Shown here: in pieces, positions 39,101 to 54,100 of the stretch
Layout of the letters: each line of letters opens with the position of its first letter
Position numbering within the stretch: position 1 is the first letter of the stretch
Assembly (NCBI RefSeq): GCF_032854445.1
Contig: NC_088300.1
Location: forward strand, 41,756,458 to 41,820,457
Origin: Liolophura sinensis
Taxonomy: Eukaryota > Mollusca > Polyplacophora > Chitonida > Chitonidae
Direction: 5' to 3'
Length of the DNA stretch: 64,000 nucleotides
The notes under the pieces: model-generated
Database searches by the model: none
What the model was told of the DNA's origin: nothing
What the model saw: only the letters and a program-made list of their open reading frames with translations
Made by a program: the position numbers and the translations under genes

Positions 39101-42100
39101 ACTTGAATTCACAGCGACCGCATTGGTGAGAGGATCCTGGGTCATTATATTAATATACTAATTGGTTTTTGTAGGATTGGAATAAAATAGAAAGTAGAAT
39201 AAAGCTCAGGGGTTATTACTGGTAAACATGTATGTGTACTAAACATGCAAATTTTGAAGAATATCTTAGGCTTTGTTGTCACGAATCAATTGTGTAATAT
39301 TGATGGGTATTGTCTTTATTATTTTTTTTTCTTTCAGTTTGACAGTGGTGTTCGGTCAAGATGTGCGGACTTTCTGTGCGAGCTGGTCAGTACGTACGTC
39401 CAGTTACGTCAGTTACCTCGCTGGTTGGAGAAGGTCTTGTCTCTGCTTCATTCTGTCCCTGACATTGCTGTGGGTGCTGTCTGTCAGGCTTCTCTGCTGC
39501 AAGTGTGAGTGGTCAAATATTCTTTCATAGTAATCCAGGATGTCAGAATGCTGACATTGGCCAAAAGTTTTCAATGTTTCTCCATGTATATGCAAGCTCA
39601 TGCTGGCTTTCTCTCCGGCCGTACGTGGGAAGGTCTGCCAGCAACCTGCGGATGGTCGTGGGTTTCCGCCGGAATCTGCCCGGTTTCCACCCACCATAAT
39701 GCTGGCCGCCGTCGTATAAGTGAAATATTCTTGAGTACGGCGTAAAACACCAATCAAAAAAAAAAAAAAAAATCCATGTATATGCATGTACAAAGATGGG
39801 AATTTTGGCAGGATGAAAGGTTTGGTGAAGTTTGTTCTTCTGTATCATTATAAAGAGATACCGTGTTGACTTAACCGCCTAGGTATTCAATCTTCAATCC
39901 GCTATCATTAAAAGTATGTTCATTGAGCGTATCCTGACAGATCCTCCGATATGGACTCATTCTCTAATTGATAGGGTTATTTTTGTCATTATTAATTCTG
40001 GTAATGTTTTGTTAAATCTTCTGATTTTTGATCTGTTGACCTACCGATCCAACCTATTTTTGGGGTAATTTTAGGTTATTCCAAACAAAACAATTGTAAA
40101 AAATTGGAATGCACAAAAGCCCTTCTTTATTTTCATAATTTTTCTTCATTTCTGTTTTTGAACAGTCATTTTTTTTTTTAGATGACCTGTGATCATTGTT
40201 TCACGGGTTTGTGGTGATCTTTTTGGTTTTGAGAATTTAGTGGTGATATTTGCAGGTTTGGGAAGCAGGTAGAGTTGTTACCCCCAGGGATGATGTTGGA
40301 CATGTGGGCGCACTTCACGCAGGATCTGACAGACTATTATCTTCCATCCCTCTTAAGCTGTGAGTGAATACCATTTATGAATGCCTGGAAAGAAAACATG
40401 CATGGACTGATTTATTCATCTTATTGTGCTTTGTGATAGCCTTACTTGAAAGTCTCATAAAGTGTACCTTATGATAACCGTTGATAAATGGCTGTCTGTA
40501 TGACTTCTCACATGGCACCATATCCACAGATATTCTGCTTCTGAGAAATATAGGGATTTGGACAAAATCAGGGATTTGTATGCAATATCACATGACTACA
40601 CATACCTTGACGTTCTTGTAGTGCTCAGATACCTCTAGTATTAACATATTTGTACCTGTATTTTGTGTTGCCAGCCTCTGCAGAGGGTCATGTGACTCAC
40701 CTGTACACAGCCTCTAAGCTGTTCTCTGTGTTCTTGAGGAATGTGAGGGTGGCTGAGCAAACAATAACCAGCCAGACCCTGGGAAAAGTCAAACAGCTAA
40801 TGGCTGCCACTGAAGAGATTCTGCGAAAGCTAATGACCCTGGTTGCCACGGAAACAATGGTAAGCATTTTTCCAAAGGATGGAAAAGGATTTCATGACAA
40901 ATTATTTGTAAAGGGGGTAAGAACAAACAAAGAGGTCAAGAAATAATGTTTTATTATGTTTTTCTTTAAAAACAAAGTTTTTTTTTCCATACATGTATTC
41001 AGTGTTTAGTTACCTCTGGCAACTGACAACCTCCACACCTCACCAGATACCTGACAAACTACCACCCCTCATCAAGCAGTTGCCAAGCTACCACCCCTCA
41101 CCAAGCAACTGACAAACTACCACACCTCACCAGATAACTGACAAACTACCACACCTTACCAGATACCTGACAAACTACCACCCCTCATCAAGCAATTGCC
41201 AAGCTACTACCCCTCACCAAGCAACTGACAAACTACCACACCTTACCAGATAACTGACAAACCACCACCCCTCACCAAGCAACTGACAAACTACCACACC
41301 TCACCAGATACCTGACAAACTACCACCCCTCACCAATCAATTGCCAAGCTACCACCCTTCACCAAGCTACTGACAAACTACCACACCTCAACAGATAACT
41401 GACAAACCACCATCCCTCACCAAGCAACTGACAAACCACCACACCTCACCGGGCAACTGACAAACCACCACCTCTCACCAGGTACCTGACAAACCACCAC
41501 ACCTCACTGGACAACTGACAAACCACCACACCTCACCAGGTACCTGACAAACCACCACACCTCACCAGGTACCTGACAAACCACCACGCCTCACCAGGTA
41601 CCTAATAAACCACCACACCTCACCAGGTACCTGACAAACCACCACACCTCACTGGACAACTGACAAACCACCACCTCTCACCAGGTACCTGACAAACTAC
41701 CACACCTCACCAGGTCCCTGACAAACCACCACACCTCACTGGACAACTGACAAACCACCACACCTCACTTGGTACCTGATAAACCATCACACCTCACCAG
41801 GTACCTGACAAACCACCACACCTCACTAGACAACTGACAAACCACCACCTCTCACCAGGTACCTGACAAACTACCACACCTCACCAGGTACCTGACAAAC
41901 CACCACACCTCATCAGATACCTGACAAACCACCACACTTCACCAGGCAACTGACAAACCACCACATCTCACCAGGTACCTGACAGACCACCACATCTCAC
42001 CAGGTACCTGACAAACTACCACACCTCACCAGGTACCTGACAAACCACCACACCTCACTGGACAACTGACAAACCACCACACCTCACTTGGTACCTGATA

Positions 42101-45100
42101 AACCATCACACCTCACCAGGTACCTACAAACCACTACACCTCATTGGGTACCTGACAGACCTCAAGACTATAGAACAGGCAGTAGGCTATAGTGGACTTG
42201 TGAGATAACCATTCAGATTGCTCAGACAGTGAGGATGTAAATCATTTTTTAATCACACATTAATGTTGATACACCTACATGTGACTAGGCATCAAATTTA
42301 CCTACATGTAAGTGACTAGGCGTCAAATTTACCTACATGTAAGTGACTAGGCGTCAAATTTACCTACATGTAAGTGACTAGGCGTCAAATTTACCTACAT
42401 GTAAGTGACTAGGCCTCAAATTTTACTACATGTAAGTGACTAAGCGTCAAATTTACCTACGTGTAAGTAACTAGGCATCAAATTTACTTACATGTAAGTG
42501 ACTAGGCGTCAAGTTTACCTACATGTAAGTGACTAGGCGTCAAATTTACCTACATGTTAGTGACTAGGCCTCAAATTTACCTACATGTAAGTGACTAGGC
42601 GTCAAATTTACCTACATGTAAGTGACTAGGCATCAAATTTACTTACATATAAGTGACTAGGCATCAAATTTACCTACATGTAAGTGACTAGGCATCAAAT
42701 TTACCTACATGTAAGTGACTAGGCGTCAAATTTACCTACATGTAAGTGACTAGGCGTCAAATTTACCTACATGTAAGTGACTAGGCATCAAATTTACCTA
42801 CATGTTAGTGACTAGGCGTCAAATTTACCTACATGTAAGTGACTAGGCGTCAAATTTACCTACATATAAGTGACTAGGCATCAAATTTACCTACATGTAA
42901 GTGACTATGTTTCAAATTTACCTACATGTAAGTGACTATGTTTCAAATTTACCTACATGTAAGTGACTAGGCGTCAAATTTACCTACATGTAAGTGACTA
43001 GGCGTCAAATTTACCTACATGTAAGTGACTAGGTGTCAAATTTACCTACATGTAAGTGACTAGGTGTCAAATTTACCTACATGTAAGTGACTATGTTTCA
43101 AATTTACCTACATGTAAGAGACTAGGCATCAAATTTATTTACATATAAGTGACTAGGCGTCAAATTTACCTACTTATAAGTGACTAGGCGTCAAATTTAC
43201 CTACATGTTAGTGACTAGGCCTCAAATTTACCTACATGTAAGAGAATAGGCGTCAAATTTACCTACATGTAAGTGACTAGGCATCGAATTTACCTACATG
43301 TAAGTGACTATGTTTCAAATTTACCTACATGTAAGTGACTATGTTTCAAATTTACCTACATGTAAGTGACTAGGTGTCAAATTTACCTACATGTAAGTGA
43401 CTATGTTTCAAATTTACCTACATGTACGTGACTAGGTGTCAAATTTACCTACATGTAAGTGACTATGTTTCAAATTTACCTACATGTAAGTGACTAGGTG
43501 TCAAATTCACCTACATGTAAGTGACTAGGTGTCAAATTTACCTACATGTAAGTGACTAGGTGTCAAATTTACCTGTGTGTAAGTGATTAGGCGTCATATT
43601 TAGTAAAGGTTTGTTGCATTGTTTAGGGTAAGTTTAAACTATGAAGGCACTGTCAGGCTAAGGCCACACCAATGTAATTTTGTGTTTTATGAGCGACACT
43701 AAAAAATCCACTGATGGAATAAGAATAAAATTGAAAATCCACTTTTTTACTTTGTCTGATTTTAATGTTTTATGTGTTGTTGTTATTGTTCAAGGCTTTT
43801 CAGTCACGTAAATACATGTACATGTATGTCTTTAACGTTAACAATTGCTGGCACAGTCCACATTTCTCACAAATTTAGATAATTTTCACCTTTTTTTATG
43901 TTTATTTGTATACCCTCCTCCACATTGAAAAAAATTTCATTTTTGCCTCTTCAGTGAAAATAACTTTCATTATGTTATTATTGATTGTAGTCTTTCAGCT
44001 CCCAGTGTAATACAATACTTGTACTTCCCTCATTTCATTTGTAATAACTTTGTAATGCTGAGCTGATATTTATTTATTTATTTGATTGGTGTTTCATGCC
44101 GTACTCAAGAATATTTCACTTACACGACGGCGGTCAGCATTATGGTGGGTGGAAACCGGGCAGCCCAGGGGAAACCCACGACCTTCCGCAGGTTGCTGGC
44201 AGACCTTCCCACTTACGGCTGGAGAGGAAGCCAGCATGAGCTGGACTTGAACTCACAGCGGCCGCATTGGTGAGAGACTCTTGTGTCATTACGCTGCGCT
44301 AGCGCTCTAATCAACTGAGCCACGGAGGCCCCCTGAGCTGATATATGGTAATACATTACCAGTATTTTGGTCAAAGCTGGTCCAAAAAGCTTTATCGTCT
44401 TGGTTTTGAACACTTCTTGAACACCCTTTTGGTGAAAGCAGTCTTCACACAGTGAAAGTTGCCGTTAACCCAGGTGCTAGGCCTTGGTTATGATGAGAAA
44501 ACTAGCCTCTGTTGTGTCTGATCATGCCTGCACTAACCCATGCCACCTGTGTTTTCAGAACTGGGACCTGGTATATTGCGCTCTGATGTTGTGCCATACG
44601 TGGGGGGAAGTTAGCATGTTGATGGAGGCTCGTGAAACTACATCTGGAGAACAGTGGAGAGAAAACACAGATAAAGACCCTCATCTTTCTGCAGCTTCAT
44701 CTCCTTTTGATTTCTCATTGGTTCATCCTTATTTATCTTCTAACTTATGGTGTCGGCTTTGTCAGAACATAATGAAGAGAGGTGCAGCAAAATGCCAGCA
44801 CATGGTGGTAAGCCTTTTGTTTGTTTTGTTTGTTTGTTCTGGGACAACCACAAATTACATGTACTTTTTAGTTCCTCTTCAGTCATTTTCATAGTTCTGT
44901 GGTGGCCATGCCTCTTCGGGGTTTAGAACAGAGTCTGTCATGTTTTTGTTGTTGTAGGGTTTGCCATTTATCTGTTTGAGATTTTAAAGTGGAATTGATG
45001 TAATTTTTTTCTCATTAAGGAAAAAAAGATGCATTTAGAAATTCTAGGTAACTTTTTATTGTGCAACAGTATGTCTTGAAATTTTCCATAATGCCTATAA

Positions 45101-48100
45101 CAAGAAGACATTTTATGCAATTGAAATAACATTGAGTACCACACAAAAGACTGAACTTCAAAGACACTAATTCTTTGGGAGTGACTTACCTGTGTTCTTG
45201 ACCTTCCAGTGTAAGCTACAAGTTCAGAAGCTAAGAGCACTGTGCTTGCAGCGTGATGGAGATCTTAACACTAGTCTCAGTGTCCAGTCAGTGACAGAGA
45301 GCCTGCTGACCTTGACCTTTTCAACTACTGATCATCAGTCTTGGGATGGACAGGTTAGCATGTTGTGACATCAAAGGCTTTTGTTTTGGAAAATCTGTAT
45401 TTCACCTTACAATTATCTCATTGTTAGGAAAGCATGTACATGTATACGTGTAGACATATAGACTCACTAAAATGAAGGTCTTGAGAGCTACATTTACCTT
45501 TATTGCTGGAAACCAATCGGTAAATCTCAACAACTTTCATGGCTTAAGACAGCTTGTGGGCTGAGTGTGTGCTGTACGGCTTACAATAGTTTGTGATGTA
45601 CAGTCTGCTAAGTGATATACAGTAACTTCTGATGTGACAGTCCACTGTAGAATTTGTGATGTTATAACCTGTTTAAGTTATTCAATGTTCAATCTATAGA
45701 GGAAGCATTTCTTTTTTCTAGCCTTTTTTAATCACATCTGAAACACTACCTGTGGCTCAGTGGAGCTTAGTGGCGAATTGTCTCCCCCTGATGTGCCCTC
45801 GCCTCTCTGAAAGTCTGCAGAAATCTTTAGCCTCCTTCATCGTTCAGACGATTATGACAGACTGCATTAGACCAGTGGACAGCAGGTAAGTGCTTACATG
45901 TAACATGTTAAAATCTGCCAAATTGTCTGTTTGTGGGTGCATTGTCAAGAGAGCAGTTTGACCTGTTTGTTTACATGTATGAGGGCAGTGTATTTCAATA
46001 CACTATGGCCCTTAATTACAGTATTTGACCTAAGTTTAGGATTTTTCAAATGACACATTTTGATTCTGATTGATTAATCCACCATATAGGACCTATGAGT
46101 ATATATAGACGTATTAGTATTTTATGATGTTGGATTCATTTGTTATCAAAAAAAAAAAAAAAAAGTTGGCATCAAAAGTATAATTTTAAGACCTTCATGT
46201 GCCTCATAATGTGCAGTTTCACATCTCAAATTGTAGGTGAATTACAATCATATAAGGAAGAATACAAAAACACTGGAATTGAATCAGTGCTAAGAATTAC
46301 AAAAATAGCCGTGTGTGTTGTACATGTGACTGAGTACACTTAAAAAAATGTATTCACGATTGTTGCTATTATCGTTATGATTGGATACATGCATCAAAAT
46401 TACAGTTTGATACAGGTAACCGGGAAGTGTGAGCATCACTGTAAACTGCATATGCCAAAAAAAAAAACATGCCAATGTTTAACTGATTCATTTTAACTCC
46501 GTTTTAAACAGCAGTGGAGACCGTATGTCCATGTGCAGTGTTTCCAGAGAGTTGCTTAGGTCCCCATTTCTCCATGAGCAGAGCTCCCTTGTATCTGCCA
46601 TTATCACCGGTATCTGGGCAAAGATCAAAGCTGACATGACTGGTAGAGAACTCAGGTAGGTAGATGTAGACCTTCTCATAATTTGTGCCCTAATATTGGT
46701 TATTTTTGTGTGCGCATTCATTTTCCCTATTCCAGTTTCAACAACAGGTTCAGCTTTCTTATTTCCTCATCGTAAAAAGAAATTTAAACTCCACATTTAA
46801 CAGTTTTAATATTGGTCAAAGAATTATTTCTTCTTAAAAAGGCTGTAGTGAACTGAACTTTTTATTTGTCCTAGATTCCATGTAGTATTTAAACAAATAT
46901 TTTGTGTAACACTCATGTACAGATTGAAGAAGAAGAGAAAGATGAGCGCAGAGCAGAAGTGTCTGGCTCAGGTGTTTGATGCTGTATCCAGAGAGGATAT
47001 TGACTGGTGTGCTGTCACAGTCTCTACTGACAGGTGAGCGGGGTGGGCCTAAAAAAGTCTACATTAGCACCACCTCAAAAGAGTGATCAAATTTTTAAGA
47101 TTCACTTGCAGACTTCTCTGCTGTTTTCAGGTAAAAGATACAGCTTTTACAATGTATGGGCTTGATTACTCTCATCATGGTCAAATGTTTGTTCATCTAA
47201 TGAATGATTCATTTGTTATTGATTCAGTTATTAGAATTTGCTGTTACTTAGTGTTGTTGCCAGTTGTTACAATGTCTGAACTTGATTACTCTCATCATGG
47301 TCAAATGTTCGTTCAGCTAATGGATGGTTCAGTAGTGATTGATTCAGTTATTAGAATTTGCTGTTACTTATTGTTGTTGCCAGTTGTTACAATGTCTGGA
47401 CTTGATTACTCTCATCATGATCAAATGTTTGTTCAGCTAATGGATGGTTCAGTAGTGATTGATTCAGTTATTAGAATTTGCTGTTACTTAGTGTTGTTGC
47501 CAGTTGTTACAATGTCTGAACTTGGTTACTCTCATCATGGTCAAATGTTCATTCAGCTAATGAATGGTTCATTTGTTATTGATTCAGTTATTGGAATAGC
47601 TGTGACTTAGTGTTGTCATCAGTTGTTACTTAGTATTGTCATCAGTTGTTGCTTAGTATTGTCATCAGTTGTGACAGTGTGTCAACTTAGTTACTATCGT
47701 TATGGTTAAATGCTGTTTCAGCAAATGGATGGGACAGTTGGAGGGATTGTCCACTTTTCTGCCCCAACTGGTCTCCATGGCAACACCTCCTCACCTGGAG
47801 GCTGGGGAGGCTGTGATTAACTGTATAGAGGTAATGTATCAGTACACCTGGTAGCACTGCTCCAGTGTGTATGACAACATTTGGGGTCTGTTGTGTCCAG
47901 TTAAATGCAACTCGCATTGACAAAGTTGCAGCTTTATATTGTTACAAGATTGTAGTAGTTGGCATACTTTAAAAGTAAAGTTGTAACCATTTGTTGACCC
48001 GAGAATGCGCCTGTTTCCGCTGAAATTACATGAACACTGTTTTATCTGGTTGCCATATAAGCGTGGGGTACAGGCGATGCATCATGTTTCTGGCTTCTCA

Positions 48101-51100
48101 GGCATGGCATAATAAGAATTCCAGATTAAGGGCTGATTTCTAGAGTTACCAAGCAAGTGAGAAGGAAATGGCTGAGCTGTTTAGGCCTGTTTTCAATCAT
48201 CCTCAGAAGTACCTAAGGTTATATTACTAGTCTTTTCTTTTAAATGACTTAATCTATGGCAGACAAATTAAATAGTTATGGTGTATAAACTGAGTCTTTT
48301 TGGTTTGTTGCTCAGGTGTTAAATGCATTACCTGTTGAATACCTGAGCCCAGGTGATGGGGTTCGCACTCTCAGTGGGCTCTTCACCCTGCTGGTTACCT
48401 GTGTTTGTGACACCCCCAGGAAAGCACCACCGATCCTCCTGCGCCCTGTCTCTCACCTAATCAGGGTAATCGTGGACAGTCAGACAAAGTGTCCCTTCCT
48501 CCACTTGGTTGGGGCAGGGGTACTGTTCAGCTGGTGTGAGCAGTTTGCAGACTGGCTCCAGTCACTGGTAATTGTCAATTTACTATGCTTGGTCAGCACT
48601 GGATAGGTTGTTTAAAACACGTTATTCTGAATGATTTTTTTTCACAAGGTTAAATCCTAAAGTTGTGTTAGGCCTCAGTGATTCAGGGCGTTCATGAACC
48701 AGAACCCTAGAACTATTTGCTCGCCCTACAGGATTCACTCAAGTTTTATGTTAAGAAATGCGTGCATATGTGGTTCTAGGCAAAGTGCATTGGTTTATCT
48801 CAGGCTTTGCTCAGTTTGTGTGCCCATTACTTTAACCTCTTATAAAAGTGATATTTTGTGTAATTTGTAGAGTACGAGTGAAATTAATGAAATGCTGAAG
48901 CAAACCTATCCCTGAGATTTTGTAAATTCCATACTTCATTGGTCTACATATGTAGCATTTAAAACCATGATTTCAGTGGTTAACACTGCGGATGGTCATG
49001 GGTTTCTCCCGGGCTCTGCCCGGTTTCCTCACACCATAATGCTGGCCGCCGTCGTATAAGTGAAATATTCTTGAGTACGGCGTAAAACACCAATCAAATA
49101 AATAAATAAATTCAGTGGTTAACAAATAAAGCAGCTAGCAGTCCTTCAGTTCTGTCCTGTCACTTCATAGTTTCAGGAAGAACGAGTTATTGTGGTGTAA
49201 CAGCATATAGGCAATGTTTTAACTATTTCAGAACAAATTTCAGGAAGAAATCTGTATGTAAAGGCTGTTTGTTTTCTTTTGTTTATTTGCTACAGAATAA
49301 CTGTAGAGAAGAGGAAAAAGCTGAGGGCTGGGAAGTGATAAATACGCTGACCAGGGCAGTTGTCAGAGATCTCCAGCTGTTTACTCACCTCCACCACTAT
49401 GTGACCAGTGTAAGTTTGAAAGCATGTGGATGTGGCTGGCAATTTAACACTGAGTACTATTCTTTATCACAGCTATTAATGTGCCTTTGTCCATGTAAGA
49501 AAATTTTTAAGCGACCTGTCAACTATTGAATAATTTTCTGACTTTAACCAAGACTCAACAAGTAAGTTATAAATGGAGTTTTACACTGTGTAGCCTCTGC
49601 CCCAGAGAGAACTCTCACACTATTGTGATTTTGAAAAATGCTGTTAGAAATTTCTGTGCTATCAGTCTAGTATTTGTTTGTACTGGGCAGCTACATGTAA
49701 CTTCCCAAACAGTAAGGCAAATCTTTCAAAGCAACATGAACAATGGCCTTTCCAAACAAGCCTAAACATTAACATTTACCTGATAAAAGGAAGCCCAAGA
49801 AACTCCCCACCTGTTGGATGAGGTAATAAACCGCGTAGCCAGTCTGTGTTCAGCCTTGTCTGATTTTTTTGTATCTTTTTTTCAGGTGCGTGATCGGCTG
49901 ATAAAGATGAAGAAATCCATGACACATAAAGGCCAGACGTTTGAGTCATGTAGGACCCTGTTGTATTTGATCACCCGGATCGTTGAAGAAATGTCTAAGG
50001 TACCGGCTGGTTTAGCTTAATAATAATAATTTTGTTAGTACATGTACTACAGTTTTCTTGTTGTTACATGAATAAGTTTCAAAGCAGTGTTTTATGATCA
50101 TAGTATTCATCTAGGTCTTATATTCATATCCAACTCCATCTGGTTCAGCTGGGGCAAAGGTCTGATTTCCTCCCAACTACGGCTTTCAATAAGCAGAGTG
50201 ACCAGGTGTATGGCAAAGGTCTGATTTCTTCCCAGCTACGGCTTTCAATAAGCAGGGTGACCAGGTGTATGGCAAAGGTCTGATTTCTTCCCAACTACGG
50301 CTTTCAATAAGCAGCGTGACCAGGTGTATGGCAAAGGTCTGATTTCTTCCCAACTACGGCTTTCAATAAGCAGCGTGACCAGGTGTATGGCCAAGGTCTG
50401 ATTTCTTCCCAACCACGGCTTTCAATAAGCAGCGTGACCAGGTGTATGGCAAAGGACTGATATTCTCCCAACTTTTCATATGGAGGTTTGTAAGGTCTGG
50501 GGCAAAGGTCTGATTTCCTCCCACTTACGGCTTTTTGTTCGAAGGTTTGTAAGGTCTGGGGCAAAGAACTGATTTTGTCCACATGAACCTGTAACAAAAT
50601 GATCTGAATGTGTGTTATATTCCAGGTTGTGCGGAGGAGAAGCAGCACAAAGGAGAAGTTTCAGGCTGTTTGTTGTGAGTATGTACAATACCTGGCAGAG
50701 CCGTGCCTGAAGCTGATAGACCTGGCCTGTCAGACTTCTGAAGATTCAGTACTGGCCAGCCTTTGTCGATGTTACACAGCCCTGGTGGGGCTGGTCAGGG
50801 ACGGGGGTACTCCACTGGGGTCAGTACTGGCACAAGACACAGCACTACAGCAGGTCACACTTCATACCTGTGACAAACTGATGAACTGGAGCCTGGGCTA
50901 TATTAGCAGTGGCCAGGTAAATTGCTATCAAATGCACAGATTGTCACTGTAGTTTTACCTGTGGAAATACAGGTGTGTCATTGTCAGGAAGATTTAAAAG
51001 GTGTCACATTACGGAAAGATTTGTAACATGAGAGAACTCAGGATGTCAGTATTGATTACTTTATCATATAATTTTGTTAACTTGATAACTTCTCATGTGA

Positions 51101-54100
51101 AATGGACGTGTGTGAAACAGTTTGAGAGAAAAATAGGGAGAGGCAGGGCAATCTACAAATTCCCTGTCCAATGCCAGGGCTGAACCTACACCTTGTCAGT
51201 TCAGCGATTGGAAGATAAATTGAGGCAATAAACTGTTCCTGAGACTGGAGTTTTTGGTTTACTTTTTCAAAGAGGAGGTGGGTTTTCTAACAAGAACATT
51301 TCCTGTTTCTGTTTACAGACCACAGCTCTGAGACCTGTGTTAAATTTTGTCAACGGTGTTTGCAACAGTAGTAGCGAGTTGTCGTTACGCATCACTTCTG
51401 AGCAAAGATGTGCTCTCTGGGACAGTTTATGGAAATGTCTGAGAATACAAGTAGATCAGGGTGAAACTGGAATGAGAGACAGGATGTCCAGTGATAGTCC
51501 AGAGCTCCTTCAGCCTTGGGGAATTGAGGCTGGAGACAATATTAATGATAAGAACAGTATTTTATCTGCTGTATCTTCTTGTCTGGCAAGATTACTGTCG
51601 TCTTGTGAACCTGAAGAGTTCTCCCCCTTGATGAAATCTGTTGAACAGAATTGTGTAAGTATGTACACATATAAATAAGGTACTGTTTACACCTAATATT
51701 AAAATTATAGGAAAAGCCATGCATGTTTGTGCAAATGGAAGTACTACTGCAATTCAGAAGGAGAAGTCTTTTAAAACTGTGGGCCATTTTCTTTCCGAGG
51801 AATTATTTTTAATTTCTTCAGATTTATCCTTGCTGTGTTGTTCATGCTAAAATGTCTTTAAACATTGAGAATTTTTTTTAAATTACTTTATTTTAACAGC
51901 ATGTCCGACATTTGCAATCTGAACCCTGGAGACCACATTGTGCTGCTCTTGTTTGGGACCACCTTTTGTCATGTGACCTGACTGAAGATCACATGACTGT
52001 GTTTTGCCAGGCTGTATTCAACGTAAGTACAGGTATTTGTATACTGGTATCCACTTACATGTAAGTACAGCACAAATTGAATCAAGAGGACTAAATCCCC
52101 AGAAAAGGAGAGCTTACAAACAAAAGAATGTTGGATGTACAAACAACTGCAGTCGTCATGACGTTAAACATTATGGCTATTATTAATATAGTAATGGACT
52201 TCTTTTTTCACCAACAGAATTTTCAGTAAGTATTTACATGTGTTGTTTTATTTTGTGAGTATTTGTTGATTGAGCATGATGTGATGTTTCTGTGTTGTAG
52301 ACCTTGTCCCAGTGTCAGTTCATCCTGGAGGAGTTAAGATGGAGAAGTAACCCTGAGTTAATTACAGGTGTGTTGGTACCTGTCCTACAGCTGGAACACA
52401 GGATGCTGCAGTTTGGGGAGGTGAATTTTTTTGTACTTGTAGCTAATGATAAGTCAAGAAGAAATCAAAGGTGACAAAGAGAAAAAGACCTTGTGATAAA
52501 TTTCTTTGGCATCTTATATTCTTTTATATGGTCTAATTTTGAGTTGTTTGAATGTAATGGATTGGTGAATTCATCATACTGTGTTGAATGAGGGGTCCCT
52601 AGCTGTTTGTTCAATAATAAGACACCTACTTAACTACTTGCATGCCTCTCATCAGTTTACTCAGACTAGCAAAATGTTGTTATGTCCCAATCCAAAACAA
52701 CAACATCAAAAATAGAATTTCTGAATTACTAATGTGGCCCATTTCGTGACTGACAGGTGTTGATGTCTGACCAGACGGCTGGCGTAGTTTTGCATGGGTG
52801 TCAGCTGAACCTCCTTGACAGGTGCCCTGCCCAGCTGTACGGCAGAGTGTTTACCTGTGTCTACAACGTCCTAAATGCCTTTATGGTCCATCACACAGAC
52901 ACCCTGCTGAGGAGCATACCCTCTGTGGTCAGCGCTTGTAAACATATCCTTGCCATTGTTCTTTTATTTATTATTATTTGGATATTATTATTATTTAAGA
53001 TTATTATTAAGTTGAAATTTATTTATATATTTGATTGGTGTTTTAAGAATATTTCACTTATACAACAGTGGCGACCAGCAGTATGATGGGAGGAAACCAG
53101 ACACACCCGGGGAATCCCAAGACCATCCGTATGTTGCTGGCAGTCCTTCCCACATTCGGCCAGAGAGAAAGCCAGTATGAGCTGGACTTGAACTCACAGT
53201 GACCGCATTTGTGGGAGGCCCTGGGTCATTGCGCCATGCTGGCATGCTGACCCGTCGGCCACTGAGGCCCCAAGTTGGAATTAAATCTGTTTGTTAAAAT
53301 TTGCTTGCTTATTTGCTTATTATCTCACAAACAGGAAACTCCTGACATGGTCTGGCTTATTCTGTTTGGCTAAATCTGTATTTATTTTATAACATCTATT
53401 TTTCTTAATGTGGCTACTGATGATGTGTTCGCTTATACAAAGAAGTGACCAAGACAAAATATTCCAGTGGGAGGGAACTCTATCAGGATCACTGATCACT
53501 GACCTGGTACATTCTGCATATGAGCTGGACAGGTAAAACATGGGATAAAACATGTCTTCTGTCATAAACATGGTTTGTTTTAAGTACAGCAGTACATCAG
53601 TTTCATTGACAATATTTCATATAAGAATAAATATATACGGGGCATAAATTCTTCAGGTTATATTTGAAATGTATGTACTTGAAGGAAAGAAAGCGAAACA
53701 CAATTTTGATGTGAAATCAAATTATTTGTTAAATCAAACATTTAATGACGCTGCCTCGTATAGCGTGTAAACTCAAATTTTGAGTTTTTATATTTTTAGT
53801 CACCTGATCCGTTACAGGTTATTTGGGTTGTTGAGCTCTCATAAAGCGGAAATGAAGAAGGTGTCCCCTTACATTGTGTCTGACTATGTGACAGAAGTAC
53901 AGCGAGTGACTGTGTTACCTGTTGTTAAGGTGAGATGATACCGCTAGGTAAACCTGTACCAATCCATGATACAACCATATACCACCATTTGCAGGAAATA
54001 GGTCCAAGAGCATTGACAAGGGTTTCTCGACTGTAGGAATTCAGATTTGATTCATGAGTAGCTAGAATATCTTAAAGGAAAGTTTAAGAGAATCTACTAA

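Noticed and set aside
42283-43600. CRISPR-like regular array
   Set aside because: Units are contiguous 31-mers without unique spacers, in an animal intron; this is a minisatellite.
44240-44333. tRNA gene
   Set aside because: The A and B boxes belong to the SINE-A head; no cloverleaf with an anticodon stem can be drawn and a SINE body follows.
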